Shown in pieces: positions 9,085-18,796 of a stretch of 64,000 bases of DNA; position 1 is the stretch's first letter, and each line of letters begins with the position of its first letter. The DNA comes from Ascidiaceihabitans sp029251465 (GTDB lineage: Bacteria; Pseudomonadota; Alphaproteobacteria; Rhodobacterales; Rhodobacteraceae), in contig NZ_CP170633.1 of assembly GCF_042932805.1 (NCBI RefSeq), forward strand, positions 3,100,001 through 3,164,000, written 5' to 3'. A program made the translations under genes and the position numbers. Under the pieces are notes generated by a model. That model was given only the letters and a program-made list of their open reading frames with translations. It was not told the DNA's origin and ran no database searches.

Positions 9085-10016
9085 GCGCGTTTCGCTTCGA
9101 TCGCTTCCCAGATTTTGGCGGCGATGTTCACACCGTCAAATCGCTCAAGCTCTTGGATGCCTGTGGGCGAGGTCACGTTGATTTCGGTCAGGTAGTCACC
9201 GATGACGTCGATACCAACAAAAACCTGGCCTTTTTCCTTAAGCAACGGGCCGATCCGCGCGCAGATTTCCAAATCACGTTCCGTCAGCCCGATCTTTTCG
9301 GGACGACCACCGACGTGCATGTTGGACCGCGTTTCGCCCGCAGCAGGGACACGGTTGATCGCGCCAACAGGTTCACCGTCGACCAAAATCACGCGCTTGT
9401 CGCCGTTCGAAACGTCAGGCAAAAATTTCTGACAAATCAACGGCTCGCGGCTAAAGCCAGTGAACAATTCGTACAGCGAACTCAGATTGCGGTCCTCTGG
9501 TGTCAGGCGGAAAACGCCAGCCCCGCCATTGCCGTACAGCGGCTTGAGGATCATGTCTTTGTGCTTGGCTTTGAACGCACGGATTGTGTCCAGATCGCGC
9601 GCGATGGTCGTCGGCGGCGTCAGATCAGGGAAATCCAGAACCAGCAGTTTTTCGGGGTAATTGCGCACCCAGAACGGATCATTCACGACCAAAGTGCCCG
9701 GGGCCAAGCGATCCAGTAGATGCGTGGACGTAATGTAGTGCATGTCGAACGGCGGGTCCTGACGCAGCCAAACCACGTCGAAATCTGCCAGATCGACTTC
9801 TTTCAGGGGGCCAAGTTCAGCGTGATCGCCTTGGACCCGTTTCACTGTGAAATCATGGCCGCGCGCCGTGATGCGCCCCTCTTGGTAGGCCAGTTGATCA
9901 GGGCCGTAGAAAAACAACGTGTGCCCGCGCGCCTGCGCCTCTTCGGCAAGACGAAAGCTGCTGTCGGCGTCGATGTTCACATCACCGATCGGATCCATTT
10001 GAAACGCGATTTTCAT
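9081..10016 (-). CDS. gshB: Glutathione synthase
   Basis: ATP-grasp ligase joining glycine to gamma-glutamylcysteine, the second step of glutathione synthesis. The 311-residue protein has the typical start MKIAFQMDPIGDVNIDADSSF, the DVVWLRQDPPFDMHYI segment, the glycine-rich ATP loop YGNGGAGVFRL and the C-terminal INVTSPTG with metal-binding residues. It overlaps the downstream esterase gene and follows yraN by 62 bases. Length and motifs match the bacterial family well. Confidence 0.95.
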   Translation of the reverse strand: MKIAFQMDPIGDVNIDADSSFRLAEEAQARGHTLFFYGPDQLAYQEGRITARGHDFTVKRVQGDHAELGPLKEVDLADFDVVWLRQDPPFDMHYITSTHLLDRLAPGTLVVNDPFWVRNYPEKLLVLDFPDLTPPTTIARDLDTIRAFKAKHKDMILKPLYGNGGAGVFRLTPEDRNLSSLYELFTGFSREPLICQKFLPDVSNGDKRVILVDGEPVGAINRVPAAGETRSNMHVGGRPEKIGLTERDLEICARIGPLLKEKGQVFVGIDVIGDYLTEINVTSPTGIQELERFDGVNIAAKIWEAIEAKRA

Positions 10017-10078
10017 GGGGCACCCCTAATTTATTGCTGTCTCTTAGATGGCGCAGCATAGCGGGGCTTGCAATGGGG

Positions 10079-10459
10079 TCAGCCGTGGCCAAATGCGTTT
10101 TCGATGATCTTCACCTCGCCAAAATCGTTCACAAGTGCGACATCAAAGCGGACATTCGTCAGTGTCCCGCGTGGCGTTTGACCCAGAAATTCTTCGCCCG
10201 CCGTGTAAATCCGTTGCATCTGGCGGGGGCTGACGCGCTGGACGGCGCGATCAAAAGACCGGCTTTTCTTGACCTCGATAAAGATGAATCCGTCGCCGTC
10301 GCGTGCGATCAGATCGATTTCACCCGCAGTGCCGCGCCATCGTCGCCACCCGACGGAAAACCCGCGACGTTCATAATCTGACGAAACGCAATCTTCGGCG
10401 GACAGACCAGCGTGATACGCCATTTGACCGTTTGCCGATTTTCCCGCTGTTGCCGTCAT
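10079..10459 (-). CDS. yraN: YraN/UPF0102 family protein, nuclease-like fold
   Basis: A 126-residue member of the UPF0102 family. RGTAGEIDLIARDGDGFIFIEVKKS is the family signature and matches the E-x-D...E-x-K core of restriction-endonuclease-like folds; no activity is well established. The start overlaps the rsmI stop (ATGA at 10456-10459), an adjacency common in proteobacteria. Confidence 0.9.
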   Translation of the reverse strand: MTATAGKSANGQMAYHAGLSAEDCVSSDYERRGFSVGWRRWRGTAGEIDLIARDGDGFIFIEVKKSRSFDRAVQRVSPRQMQRIYTAGEEFLGQTPRGTLTNVRFDVALVNDFGEVKIIENAFGHG

Positions 10460-11319
10460 TCGTGATCCTTTTCCAACCCCAGCGCCATCTGGTAAACTTG
10501 GCGGCGCGGCGTGCCATGGGCGGTCGATACTGCATCGACAGCATCGCGCATCGACATCGTGCCCAGCGCGACCTTTAGATCCGTTTCTATGTCGGCTTCG
10601 CTAACGGTTGGTAAATCGCCGCGATCAATTAGCAGAACGATTTCGCCTTTGACGCTGCTGCCCGCATAGCTGTCGCGCAACTCGGCCAACGTACCGCGGC
10701 GCACCTCTTCGAATTTCTTGGTTAACTCACGGCACACAACGGCCTGCCGGTCGTCACCCAGCACCAGCGCCGCGTCCTTGAGCGTCGCCGCGATCCGCTT
10801 GGGCGATTCGTAAAATGCGAGGGTTGCGCGGATGCCAGCCAAGCCGTGCAGCGCTGAGCGGCGCGCCGCTGTCGCATTTGGTAAAAAACCTGCAAAGTGA
10901 AATGCATCCGTAGGCAGGCCCGCCACAACCAGCGCGGTTAGAATCGCAGACGGCCCCGGCGCGCAAGTTTGCATCACATCCGCGGCCGCCGCTGCGCGCG
11001 ACAATTCAAACCCCGGATCGGCGATCAACGGCATCCCCGCTTCGGACGCGTAAGCCAGTGATTTACCGCTCTTTACCGCAGAAATCAGGCCATCCACCAC
11101 GTTTGGACCCGAATGATCATGCAGCGCAATGATGCGTCGCCCGTCCAGCGGCACCCCGTGAATATCCATCAGTTTGCGCATGGATCTGGTGTCTTCGGCG
11201 GCCAACATATCGGCGCTGGCCAGCACATCGAGACTGCGCAACGTGATGTCGCGCGCCGTCCCGATCGGGACACCCACGAAATACAATCCCGCGGCAAGGG
11301 GAACCTTTTGAAAATTCAA
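10456..11319 (-). CDS. rsmI: 16S rRNA (cytidine-1402-2'-O)-methyltransferase
   Basis: SAM-dependent methyltransferase of the tetrapyrrole-methylase fold that 2'-O-methylates C1402 of 16S rRNA in the decoding centre. Diagnostic segments are GLYFVGVPIGTARDITLRS at the N-terminus, AAEDTRSMRKL, HDHSG, and GMPLIADPGFELSRAA, which contributes to SAM binding. Its 287 residues match the family. It is the first gene of the rsmI-yraN-gshB-esterase unit and is divergent from the LppC-type lipoprotein gene, with about 90 bases between the two starts that must hold both promoters. Confidence 0.94.
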   Translation of the reverse strand: MNFQKVPLAAGLYFVGVPIGTARDITLRSLDVLASADMLAAEDTRSMRKLMDIHGVPLDGRRIIALHDHSGPNVVDGLISAVKSGKSLAYASEAGMPLIADPGFELSRAAAAADVMQTCAPGPSAILTALVVAGLPTDAFHFAGFLPNATAARRSALHGLAGIRATLAFYESPKRIAATLKDAALVLGDDRQAVVCRELTKKFEEVRRGTLAELRDSYAGSSVKGEIVLLIDRGDLPTVSEADIETDLKVALGTMSMRDAVDAVSTAHGTPRRQVYQMALGLEKDHE

Positions 11320-11407
11320 CGCTGGACCCGCCTTTCATGACGTTTATTATCGCCCAAACAATCGCGCGACCAGCAAGGTCTGCGCACCCAAGGGAGTACC
11401 AGTCTAG

Positions 11408-12595
11408 ATGTTCGCGCTTTTCCAATCCGCCCGCAAGACGTTGCGACGTTTGAAACTGCCCATTTTCGGGTCCGTGATGACGATGACACTTGCAGCTTGT
11501 GACCCCGCAGCGCTGACGTCGCTGTCAAACAATGGCCCCAAGGTCGATAAAAACGCACCGGTTGCGGTGGCCCTGTTGGTGCCGCGCGGCGGTGGATCAG
11601 CAAGCGATGACTTGTTGGCGCAAAGCCTTGAAAACGCCGCGCGATTGGCGATCCGTGATGTGCAAGGCGTGCAGATTGATCTGCGTGTTTACGGAACCGG
11701 CGGCAAGGCGGCCACTGCGGCCAGTCAAGCGGCCCAAGCCGTGAACGACGGTGCCAAAATCATCATCGGCCCGCTGTATGCCGAAGCGGCCAACGCGGTC
11801 GGCGTGGCGGTTGCCGGTCAAAACGTGAATGTGCTGGCGTTCTCGAACAACACAACGATTGCGGGCGGCAACGTCTTTGTGCTTGGGCCAACCTTTCAAA
11901 ACACGGCCAACCGCATGGTGTCTTACGCAAAATCACAGGGCAAAGATCGCATCGTTGTGACCCATGCGCAGGATGTCGCCGGACAGTTGGGGCGCAACGC
12001 TGTGTCCAACGCGATTGCCTCGGCCGGCTCGACCCTTGTGGGATCCGTTGAATATCCGCTGTCACAACAAGGCGTGGTTGCCGCGATCCCCAAGATCAAA
12101 GCTGCCGTCGACACTGGTGCCGCGAACGCTGTGTTCATGACCTCGCCCTCTGCATCTGCGCTGCCATTGTTGACGCAACTGTTGCCTGAGGCTGGTGTGA
12201 AATCACAATTCATCGGCCTGACGCGCTGGGATATTCCCGTGCAAACGCTCGATTTGCCCGGCGTTCAAGGTGGCTGGTTCGCCCTGCCTGACCCTGCCCG
12301 CAGCGCCGCGTTTCGATCCAAATACGAAGCCGCCTATGGCAAAGCACCACATCCGATTGCGGCCTTGTCCTTTGACGGGATCGCCGCCGTTGGCGCGTTG
12401 ATGAATGGCAAAAAGTCTAGCCCGTTGTCGACAGGAGCCATCACGCAAAGCGCTGGATTTCAGGGGGCCACGGGCATCTTCCGGTTGCGCGCGGATGGCA
12501 CAAATGAACGTGGTCTTGCGATTGCGACCATCCGCAACAGCCAAGTGGTTGTGATCGACAACGCGCCTGCCGGCTTTGGTGGCGCAGGCTTTTAA
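11408..12595 (+). CDS. Penicillin-binding protein activator, LppC/LpoA-type lipoprotein
   Basis: A 395-residue predicted lipoprotein: a basic N-region is followed by a hydrophobic stretch and a lipobox LAAC with Cys near residue 31. The mature part is a periplasmic-binding-protein-like fold (VALLVPRGGG, ARLAIRDVQG, IIIGPLYAEAANAV). LpoA in E. coli stimulates PBP1A from the outer membrane; alphaproteobacterial homologues are annotated by similarity, so the activator role is inferred. Adjacency to rsmI is a classic arrangement (yraM-rsmI-yraN). It ends two bases before glnD. Confidence 0.85.
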   Translation: MFALFQSARKTLRRLKLPIFGSVMTMTLAACDPAALTSLSNNGPKVDKNAPVAVALLVPRGGGSASDDLLAQSLENAARLAIRDVQGVQIDLRVYGTGGKAATAASQAAQAVNDGAKIIIGPLYAEAANAVGVAVAGQNVNVLAFSNNTTIAGGNVFVLGPTFQNTANRMVSYAKSQGKDRIVVTHAQDVAGQLGRNAVSNAIASAGSTLVGSVEYPLSQQGVVAAIPKIKAAVDTGAANAVFMTSPSASALPLLTQLLPEAGVKSQFIGLTRWDIPVQTLDLPGVQGGWFALPDPARSAAFRSKYEAAYGKAPHPIAALSFDGIAAVGALMNGKKSSPLSTGAITQSAGFQGATGIFRLRADGTNERGLAIATIRNSQVVVIDNAPAGFGGAGF

Positions 12596-12597
12596 GC

Positions 12598-15357
12598 GTG
12601 CGGCCAGTTCCGTCTGACGACAGGCCGCTGGTCTGCGATCCCGACCTGATTTTTGACGCCAGCGCTTTTGACCAAGCGCTGGCGTTAGCCCGTCAGAACA
12701 AGCCTGCCGATCTGCGCGCCACGATGGTCGCTTGGCTAAAGGATGCGCAAAAACAGGGGCGCACGGCGATTGCCGACGGGTTCAAGGCGCAGCCATTTGC
12801 ATCCCGCGCCATGACCCGCGCCTACACGTATCTGACGGATCATCTGGTCTGTGCGGCGATGACCATTGCGGCGACCTGCCTGCATCCCAATCCCAATCCG
12901 ACCGCCGGTGAACGCCTGTCTGTGATTGCTGTTGGCGGGTACGGGCGCGGCGAAATGGCCCCGTTTTCTGACGTCGATCTGTTGTTTTTATCACCCTACA
13001 AAACCACAGCTTGGGCCGAAAGCGTGGTGGAATCCATGCTGTACATGCTGTGGGATTTAAAACTAAAGGTCGGCCATTCGACCCGCACCATTGCCGACTG
13101 CATCCGTTTGGGCAACGAAGACGCGACCATCTGCACCGCAATGCTGGAACACCGCTACGTGACGGGGGATGTCGCCCTTGCGCACGAGCTTGAGGAACGC
13201 CTGTGGGCCGACCTGTTCAAGCCCGCAACCGGCCCCGCATTCATCGAGGCGAAACTGACCGAGCGCGACAAACGCCACGAGCGTCAAGGCCAGCGTTATG
13301 TGGTTGAGCCGAACGTGAAAGAGGGCAAAGGTGGCTTGCGCGATTTGCAGTCATTGTTCTGGATCGCCAAGTACATTCATCAGGTTCAGGACGCGGCTGA
13401 TCTGGTGACCAAAGAGGTTTTCACCGCCGAGGAATTCAACAATTTTGTCGCCGCCGAGGATTTCCTGTGGGCCGTGCGCAGCCATCTGCATTTGATCACC
13501 AATCGCGCCACCGAACAGCTGACATTCGACATGCAGGTCATGGTCGCTGAGGCCATGGGCTACACCGATGTCAAAGGCCGGCGCGCGGTCGAAGTGTTCA
13601 TGCAGGCCTACTTTATTCACGCCACCGAAGTCGGCGATCTAACCCGCATTTTCCTGACCAAGCTTGAGGCGATGCACGTCAAAGCGGAGCCGTTACTGGA
13701 ACGCTGGTTCAAGCGGAAACCCAAGGTGAAAAAGGGCTACCACGTCATTCACAACCGTTTGGCGATTGTCGATGATACGGAGTTTTTGTCGGACAAATTG
13801 AACCTGTTGCGCCTGTTCCAAGAGGCGTTGCGCACCGGCATGTTGATCCATCCGGACGCTATGCGTTTGGTCAAATCCAACCTGCAAATGATCGACGACG
13901 ACATGCGCAACACGCCCGAGGCGCGCACGATTTTCCTTGATCTGATGTTGAAACATGGCAACCCCGAACGTGCCCTGCGCCGCATGAACGAGCTGGGGAT
14001 TTTGGGGGCGTTCATCCCTGAATTCAAACACATCGTGGCGATGATGCAGTTCAACATGTACCACTCCTACACGGTGGACGAACACACGATCCAATGCGTC
14101 GCCAACCTTGCGATGATCGAGCGCGAGGAACTGGTCGAGGAATTGCCGGTCGCGTCCTCGATCCTCAAGGACGGGGTCAATCGGCGAGTGCTGTACGTGG
14201 CGATGCTGCTACATGACATCGGCAAAGGGCGGCAAGAAGATCACTCGATTTTGGGCGCGCAAATGGTCCGTCAGATCGCGCCGCGTTTGGGGCTGAAACC
14301 TGCCGAGGTCGACACTGTTGAGTGGCTCGTTCGCTATCATTTATTGATGTCGGACATGGCGCAGAAACGTGACATCGCAGACCCGCGCACCGTGCGTGAT
14401 TTTGCCAAGGCGGTAAAGACAACCGAACGGTTGGGGCTACTGTGTGTGCTGACCGTTTGTGACATTCGCGGCGTTGGTCCGGACACGTGGAACAACTGGA
14501 AGGCCGTCCTGATCCGCGCCCTGTACCGTCAAACCGAAGTTGCGCTGGAACAAGGCATGGAAGCCCTGAACCGCGAGAACCGTGGGACCGAGGCAAAGAA
14601 GGGGTTGCGCACCGCCCTAAAGGACTGGCCGCGCAAGGATTTGCAGATCGAAACCGGACGCCACTACGACCCCTACTGGCAAGGGCTGCACATCACCGCC
14701 CATGTGGTTTTTGCGGGCCTTTTGCGCGGCATCACCGAGGACGAAATCCGCATGGATTTGCACCCTGACGAGGACCGCGATGCCACCCGCGCGTGCTTTG
14801 TTATGGCCGATCATCCAGGCATCTTTGCGCGGCTTGCCGGGGCCTTGGCCCTGGTCGGTGCGAACGTAGTGGACGCGCGCAGCTACACCACCAAGGACGG
14901 CTACGTGACGGATGCGTTCTGGATTCAAGACGCCGAAGGGCAACCCTATGAAGCGTCCCGCCTGCCCCGTCTGCGCAAGATGATTGAACGCACATTGGCT
15001 GGTGAAATCGTAACGCGCGAGGCCATCGTGGATCGTGACAAAGTCAAGAAACGCGAGCGGGCCTTCCGCGTGCCGACGCACATCAGCTTTGATAACGACG
15101 GGTCCGAAATCTACACGATCATCGAGGTCGACACCCGTGATCGCGCAGGGCTGTTGCATGATCTGGCGCGCACGCTTGCGGCCTCGAATGTCTACGTCGC
15201 AAACGCGGTGATCGCGACCTACGGCGAACAGGTCGTCGACACGTTTTATGTGAAAGACATGTTCGGGCTAAAATACTATTCCGAAGGCAAGCAAAAGACG
15301 CTGGAAAAACGACTGCGCGCCGCGATTCTAGAAGGGGTAGAACGCGCAAGCAACTAG
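12598..15357 (+). CDS. glnD: [Protein-PII] uridylyltransferase / uridylyl-removing enzyme
   Basis: Glutamine sensor that uridylylates PII signalling proteins when nitrogen is scarce and removes UMP when glutamine is abundant. The 919-residue protein has the full domain set: nucleotidyltransferase GGYGRGEMAPFSDVDLLF near residues 113-130, an HD hydrolase domain with LHDIGKG near 537-543, and two C-terminal ACT domains beginning near 733 (MADHPGIFARLAG) and 836 (IEVDTRDRAGLLHDLA) that bind glutamine. The start is a GTG two bases after the upstream lipoprotein stop, implying co-translation; this is the only start that leaves no overlap. Confidence 0.96.
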   Translation: MRPVPSDDRPLVCDPDLIFDASAFDQALALARQNKPADLRATMVAWLKDAQKQGRTAIADGFKAQPFASRAMTRAYTYLTDHLVCAAMTIAATCLHPNPNPTAGERLSVIAVGGYGRGEMAPFSDVDLLFLSPYKTTAWAESVVESMLYMLWDLKLKVGHSTRTIADCIRLGNEDATICTAMLEHRYVTGDVALAHELEERLWADLFKPATGPAFIEAKLTERDKRHERQGQRYVVEPNVKEGKGGLRDLQSLFWIAKYIHQVQDAADLVTKEVFTAEEFNNFVAAEDFLWAVRSHLHLITNRATEQLTFDMQVMVAEAMGYTDVKGRRAVEVFMQAYFIHATEVGDLTRIFLTKLEAMHVKAEPLLERWFKRKPKVKKGYHVIHNRLAIVDDTEFLSDKLNLLRLFQEALRTGMLIHPDAMRLVKSNLQMIDDDMRNTPEARTIFLDLMLKHGNPERALRRMNELGILGAFIPEFKHIVAMMQFNMYHSYTVDEHTIQCVANLAMIEREELVEELPVASSILKDGVNRRVLYVAMLLHDIGKGRQEDHSILGAQMVRQIAPRLGLKPAEVDTVEWLVRYHLLMSDMAQKRDIADPRTVRDFAKAVKTTERLGLLCVLTVCDIRGVGPDTWNNWKAVLIRALYRQTEVALEQGMEALNRENRGTEAKKGLRTALKDWPRKDLQIETGRHYDPYWQGLHITAHVVFAGLLRGITEDEIRMDLHPDEDRDATRACFVMADHPGIFARLAGALALVGANVVDARSYTTKDGYVTDAFWIQDAEGQPYEASRLPRLRKMIERTLAGEIVTREAIVDRDKVKKRERAFRVPTHISFDNDGSEIYTIIEVDTRDRAGLLHDLARTLAASNVYVANAVIATYGEQVVDTFYVKDMFGLKYYSEGKQKTLEKRLRAAILEGVERASN

Positions 15358-15364
15358 CGCCAAA

Positions 15365-15382
15365 TGTTTCGCGTGCGAAACA
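15365..15382. promoter_or_regulatory. 18-bp perfect inverted repeat, operator or compact terminator
   Basis: TGTTTCGC-GT-GCGAAACA lies 8 bases after the glnD stop and about 130 bases before the alcohol dehydrogenase start. The arms pair over 8 bases with a 2-base centre (7 pairs if a 4-base loop forms). Only ATTTTCC follows, so the U-tract is poor; the symmetry fits a dimeric repressor site as well as a terminator. Confidence 0.4.
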
Positions 15383-15511
15383 ATTTTCCATTAAATAACA
15401 GTTGATTAACTATTTCTCTCTTGCCTTTTAGACCCTTAGAAAAACGCTGTGCAACGCGCGGCCCTGTCACGAAATGACAACATTTACAGCGACCAAAGCA
15501 GAAAGCCAGCC

Positions 15512-16663
15512 ATGCAAAACCTTGCCCGTGTTCAATCCCCCCGTGTTATCCGCATCGGCGGTGGCATCGCATCGGAACTGCCCGAGGTTTTAGCGCAACT
15601 TGGCCTGTCGCGCCCGTTGATCGTGACGGATGCCAATCTGATCAAGATCGGGCATGTGAAACGCCTGACAGACATCCTTGGTGACACCGCGTGGGGGCTG
15701 TTTGACGAGGTTGTCGAGGACCCGACGGATGCTTGTGTTGACGCAGGGCTGGCCGCGTTAGGCGCGCATGACTACGACTGCATCATCGGGTTTGGCGGCG
15801 GCAGTCCGATCGATACGGCCAAGGCGGTGTCGTTCATGGCGGTCAATCCCGGCCACGTGCGCGACTACAAAGCGCCAGCGCAAATCGATCGCTGCGGCCT
15901 GCCCGTCATCGCGATCCCGACCACGGGCGGCACAGGGTCCGAGCTGACCCGTTGGTGTGTGATCACGGACACGGACCAGCCGGAAAAATACAACCTGTCG
16001 GGCCTTGCTTGTGTCGCCACTGCCGCGCTGATCGACTGGACGTTTACCACGACCAAGCCTGCGCGCATCACCGCGGACACCGCCGTTGACAGCCTGACCC
16101 ACGCGATCGAGGCCTACGTCAGCAAGCGCGCGCATCCCTACACCGACGCTTTTGCCCTGTCCGCGATGCCGCTGATCGCGACCCACGTGCGCACCGCCTG
16201 TTCAGATCCTGAAAACGGTCCCGCGCGCGAGGCATTGATGCTGGCCGCGTCCCAAGCGGGGATGGCGTTTTCAAATGCCTCTGTCGCGTTGGTCCACGGG
16301 ATGAGCCGGCCAATCGGCGCGCATTTCCACGTCGCGCACGGGCTGTCCAACGCGATGCTTTTGCCTGCGGTCACGGCGTTTTCGGTTGACGCCGCCCCGG
16401 CCCGCTACGCCACCGTGGCCCGCGTGATGGGATGGGCGCAGAATGGCGACACGGACGTTGTCGCCTGTGGGAAGTTGATCGAAGGCTTGCGCGTGTTGAA
16501 CGACGATCTGGGCGTGCCGTCGCCCAGCGCCTTGGGGCACACAGCGGACGATCAGATGCTGCATTTGATGGCCGGTCAGGCGCTCGCGTCTGGGTCGCCG
16601 CAGAACAATCCGCGCGTACCAAGCGAGGACGAAATTGTCGCGCTGTACAAAGAGATGTGGTGA
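15512..16663 (+). CDS. Iron-containing (group III) alcohol dehydrogenase
   Basis: NAD(P)-dependent dehydrogenase of the iron-activated family. The nucleotide-binding GFGGGSPIDTAKA lies near residue 93, and PTTGGTGSE follows. Metal ligands are supplied by the Asp and His of DSLTHAIEAY and by the histidines of HGMSRPIGAHFHVAHG. I start at the ATG at 15512 (383 residues), matching the usual family N-terminus; a GTG at 15449 in the same frame would add 21 unconserved residues. Substrates in this family range from ethanol to diols and hydroxy acids, and the sequence does not discriminate. About 155 bases with a strong palindrome separate it from glnD. Confidence 0.88.
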   Translation: MQNLARVQSPRVIRIGGGIASELPEVLAQLGLSRPLIVTDANLIKIGHVKRLTDILGDTAWGLFDEVVEDPTDACVDAGLAALGAHDYDCIIGFGGGSPIDTAKAVSFMAVNPGHVRDYKAPAQIDRCGLPVIAIPTTGGTGSELTRWCVITDTDQPEKYNLSGLACVATAALIDWTFTTTKPARITADTAVDSLTHAIEAYVSKRAHPYTDAFALSAMPLIATHVRTACSDPENGPAREALMLAASQAGMAFSNASVALVHGMSRPIGAHFHVAHGLSNAMLLPAVTAFSVDAAPARYATVARVMGWAQNGDTDVVACGKLIEGLRVLNDDLGVPSPSALGHTADDQMLHLMAGQALASGSPQNNPRVPSEDEIVALYKEMW

Positions 16664-16677
16664 GGGGTCAGGCCCAG

Positions 16678-17562
16678 TCAGACCCGCCGCCCGCGCGCCA
16701 GAATGTACAGGCCCGACGCCACGATCAGCCCGCAGCCAATCAGTGTCGCGGCATCCAGCGTTTCGTTGAACACCAGCACGCCAAAACCCAGCCCCACCAA
16801 CAGGCGCGAATAGCGGAACGGCGTGACCACCGAAACTTCGCCCACGCGCATCGCCCGCATCAGCCCGGAATAGGCCAAAACACCCCAAATGATTGCGCCG
16901 CCCAGCGCGCCTGATGCGATGTAGGTTGGCACGATGAACGGTGTGCCCTCCCACAACGAATAGAGCAGGCCCGCGACCACGATCGCCAAGAACCCGTAGA
17001 CGCCCAGCACCGAAGTGGTCAGTGATACAGGCGCCGCACGCGTTGCCAAATCACGCCCCGCAAACCCGAGCATGCCCAGCACTGCAAAGATCGAAAACAC
17101 GTCGAAACTGCTGGCGGTGGGGCGCAGCACGATCATCACGCCGATCAGCCCGACAAAGATCGCTGACCACCGCCGCATGCCGACCTTTTCGCCAAAGAAC
17201 ACGGCCGCGCCTGCGACCACGACAATCGGCGTTGCCTGTAGAATTGCGGTGGCCGACGACAGGGTAGAGAGCGCGATGGCGAGCACGTAAAACAGGCGTC
17301 CGAAAACTTCGAAACAGGCGCGCACGATCATTGGCCGCGACAGGATTTGGGGGTTGCGCAGGGGTTCACCGCGCACGCGTGCTGTGATCGCAAACAGGAT
17401 CACGCCGCCTGCGCCAAAGATCACCAGAACCTGACCGATGGGCACCGTTTGTGACGCAACTTTGAGGAACATGTCCTCGATTGCGAAGCCGATCATCGCG
17501 GCCACCATCCACAGCGCGCCGATCACGTTTGAACGCGGGTCTGTTTTGATCACCGGTGCCAT
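16678..17562 (-). CDS. DMT superfamily transporter (EamA domains)
   Basis: A 294-residue membrane protein with about ten hydrophobic spans arranged as two EamA repeats, the fold of drug/metabolite exporters in the inner membrane. The N-terminal repeat opens ALWMVAAMIGFAIEDMFLK and the second half contains GALGGAIIWGVLAYSGLMRA. Export of a metabolite or amino acid is plausible but the substrate is unknown. It converges on the alcohol dehydrogenase gene and starts 4 bases after the rsgA stop on the same strand, so rsgA and this transporter may be co-transcribed. Confidence 0.87.
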   Translation of the reverse strand: MAPVIKTDPRSNVIGALWMVAAMIGFAIEDMFLKVASQTVPIGQVLVIFGAGGVILFAITARVRGEPLRNPQILSRPMIVRACFEVFGRLFYVLAIALSTLSSATAILQATPIVVVAGAAVFFGEKVGMRRWSAIFVGLIGVMIVLRPTASSFDVFSIFAVLGMLGFAGRDLATRAAPVSLTTSVLGVYGFLAIVVAGLLYSLWEGTPFIVPTYIASGALGGAIIWGVLAYSGLMRAMRVGEVSVVTPFRYSRLLVGLGFGVLVFNETLDAATLIGCGLIVASGLYILARGRRV

Positions 17563-17566
17563 GGCG

Positions 17567-18634
17567 CTACTTTTTGTTACGCTTTTGGATGGCTTTGATG
17601 GTCTTGCCGAGGACTTTGTCTTTGACCTTGCGCTGCGCCATGTTGGCGGAATTTGTCGCGTCTTCGGTCACCAGTTTTTGCCAGCGTGCGAGGCGGGTGG
17701 CGTCTAACTGTTCGGCCTCGACTGCCGCGCGGATCGCGCAGGATGGTTCAACCGTGTGCGAGCAGTCGTTGAATTTGCAGTTGGTCGCGAGTTCTTCGAT
17801 GTCCTCGAACACTTCGCCCACGCCAGCGGCGGCATCGGCCAGTTGCAATTCGCGCATGCCCGGTGTGTCCATCACAACGCAGCCTTCGGGCAGGAAATAC
17901 AGTTGGCGGCGCGTGGTGGTGTGGCGCCCGCGCGCGTCGATTTCGCGGATGGCAGCGGTTTCGATTTCATTGGTTCCGGCCAGCGCATTTGTCAGCGTCG
18001 ATTTGCCGACACCGGACGTGCCCATGAACGCGACGGTCTGGCCGGGCTTGCACCACGGTGCCAGTTTTTCGCGCGGTTCACTGCCACGGGCGTCCAGCGC
18101 AACCACGTCGACCAGTTCGGAAATGCTGCGGGCCTGATCGATGTAGTCGGCAGGATCATCGCACAGGTCGAGCTTGGTCAGCACGACAACCGGCGCGACA
18201 CCTGCATCAAAGGCCAGCGCGATGAACCGTTCCAGCCGCGCGATGTTGAAATCCTGATTGCACGAGGTCACCACGAACGCTGTGTCGATGTTGGCGGCGA
18301 TCATTTGCACTTGGCGATCAGACCCGGCGGCCTTGCGTTTGATCAGGCTTTTGCGTTCCAGCAGGCGGCTTTCGCGCGGGATTTCGGCATTGAACAGCAG
18401 CCAGTCGCCCACTGTCGCCTCGTGTCCGCCTGCGGGGATCATCGCGTCGATACCGTCACCGACAACATGCGCGCCATTGCGGTGCACCTCGCAGACACGC
18501 ACGGGCGGTGTTGCGGCCATTTCATCGGTGTCGGTTTGTGCGGAAAAGAACGTCTGCCAGCCCAACGCGCCAAGCGTCGACAACGGGGCCGCCTTGGGGG
18601 TGTCACCGAACAGTTGGGAATAATCCCTGCTCAT
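17567..18634 (-). CDS. rsgA: Ribosome small-subunit-dependent GTPase A, copy 1
   Basis: Circularly permuted GTPase that helps mature the 30S subunit. An OB-fold domain (about residues 35-110) precedes the GTPase, whose motifs are in the order LTKLD (G4), GTSGVGKSTLTN (G1) and DTPGM (G3). The C-terminal zinc site is C-x4-C-x-H-x5-C in CKFNDCSHTVEPSC. I chose the ATG at 18634 (355 residues, starting MSRDYSQLFG), which corresponds closely to the start of the second copy at 55777. Divergent from murJ with 162 bases between. This copy sits in core surroundings and is the likely ancestral gene. Confidence 0.93.
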   Translation of the reverse strand: MSRDYSQLFGDTPKAAPLSTLGALGWQTFFSAQTDTDEMAATPPVRVCEVHRNGAHVVGDGIDAMIPAGGHEATVGDWLLFNAEIPRESRLLERKSLIKRKAAGSDRQVQMIAANIDTAFVVTSCNQDFNIARLERFIALAFDAGVAPVVVLTKLDLCDDPADYIDQARSISELVDVVALDARGSEPREKLAPWCKPGQTVAFMGTSGVGKSTLTNALAGTNEIETAAIREIDARGRHTTTRRQLYFLPEGCVVMDTPGMRELQLADAAAGVGEVFEDIEELATNCKFNDCSHTVEPSCAIRAAVEAEQLDATRLARWQKLVTEDATNSANMAQRKVKDKVLGKTIKAIQKRNKK

Positions 18635-18796
18635 TGCTGATGTTTCATCTGGGGTCGTGTCCTTGGTGGGTTGCCTCTGCTTATCGCATTTCCTGCACGC
18701 ACTGCCATCGAAACCTGCACAGCGTACAGCTAGATTGACACGCATGGCCGCTTTGGGTCAGTTACCACAAGTTCACGCAACACAAAGGCGCGCCCC

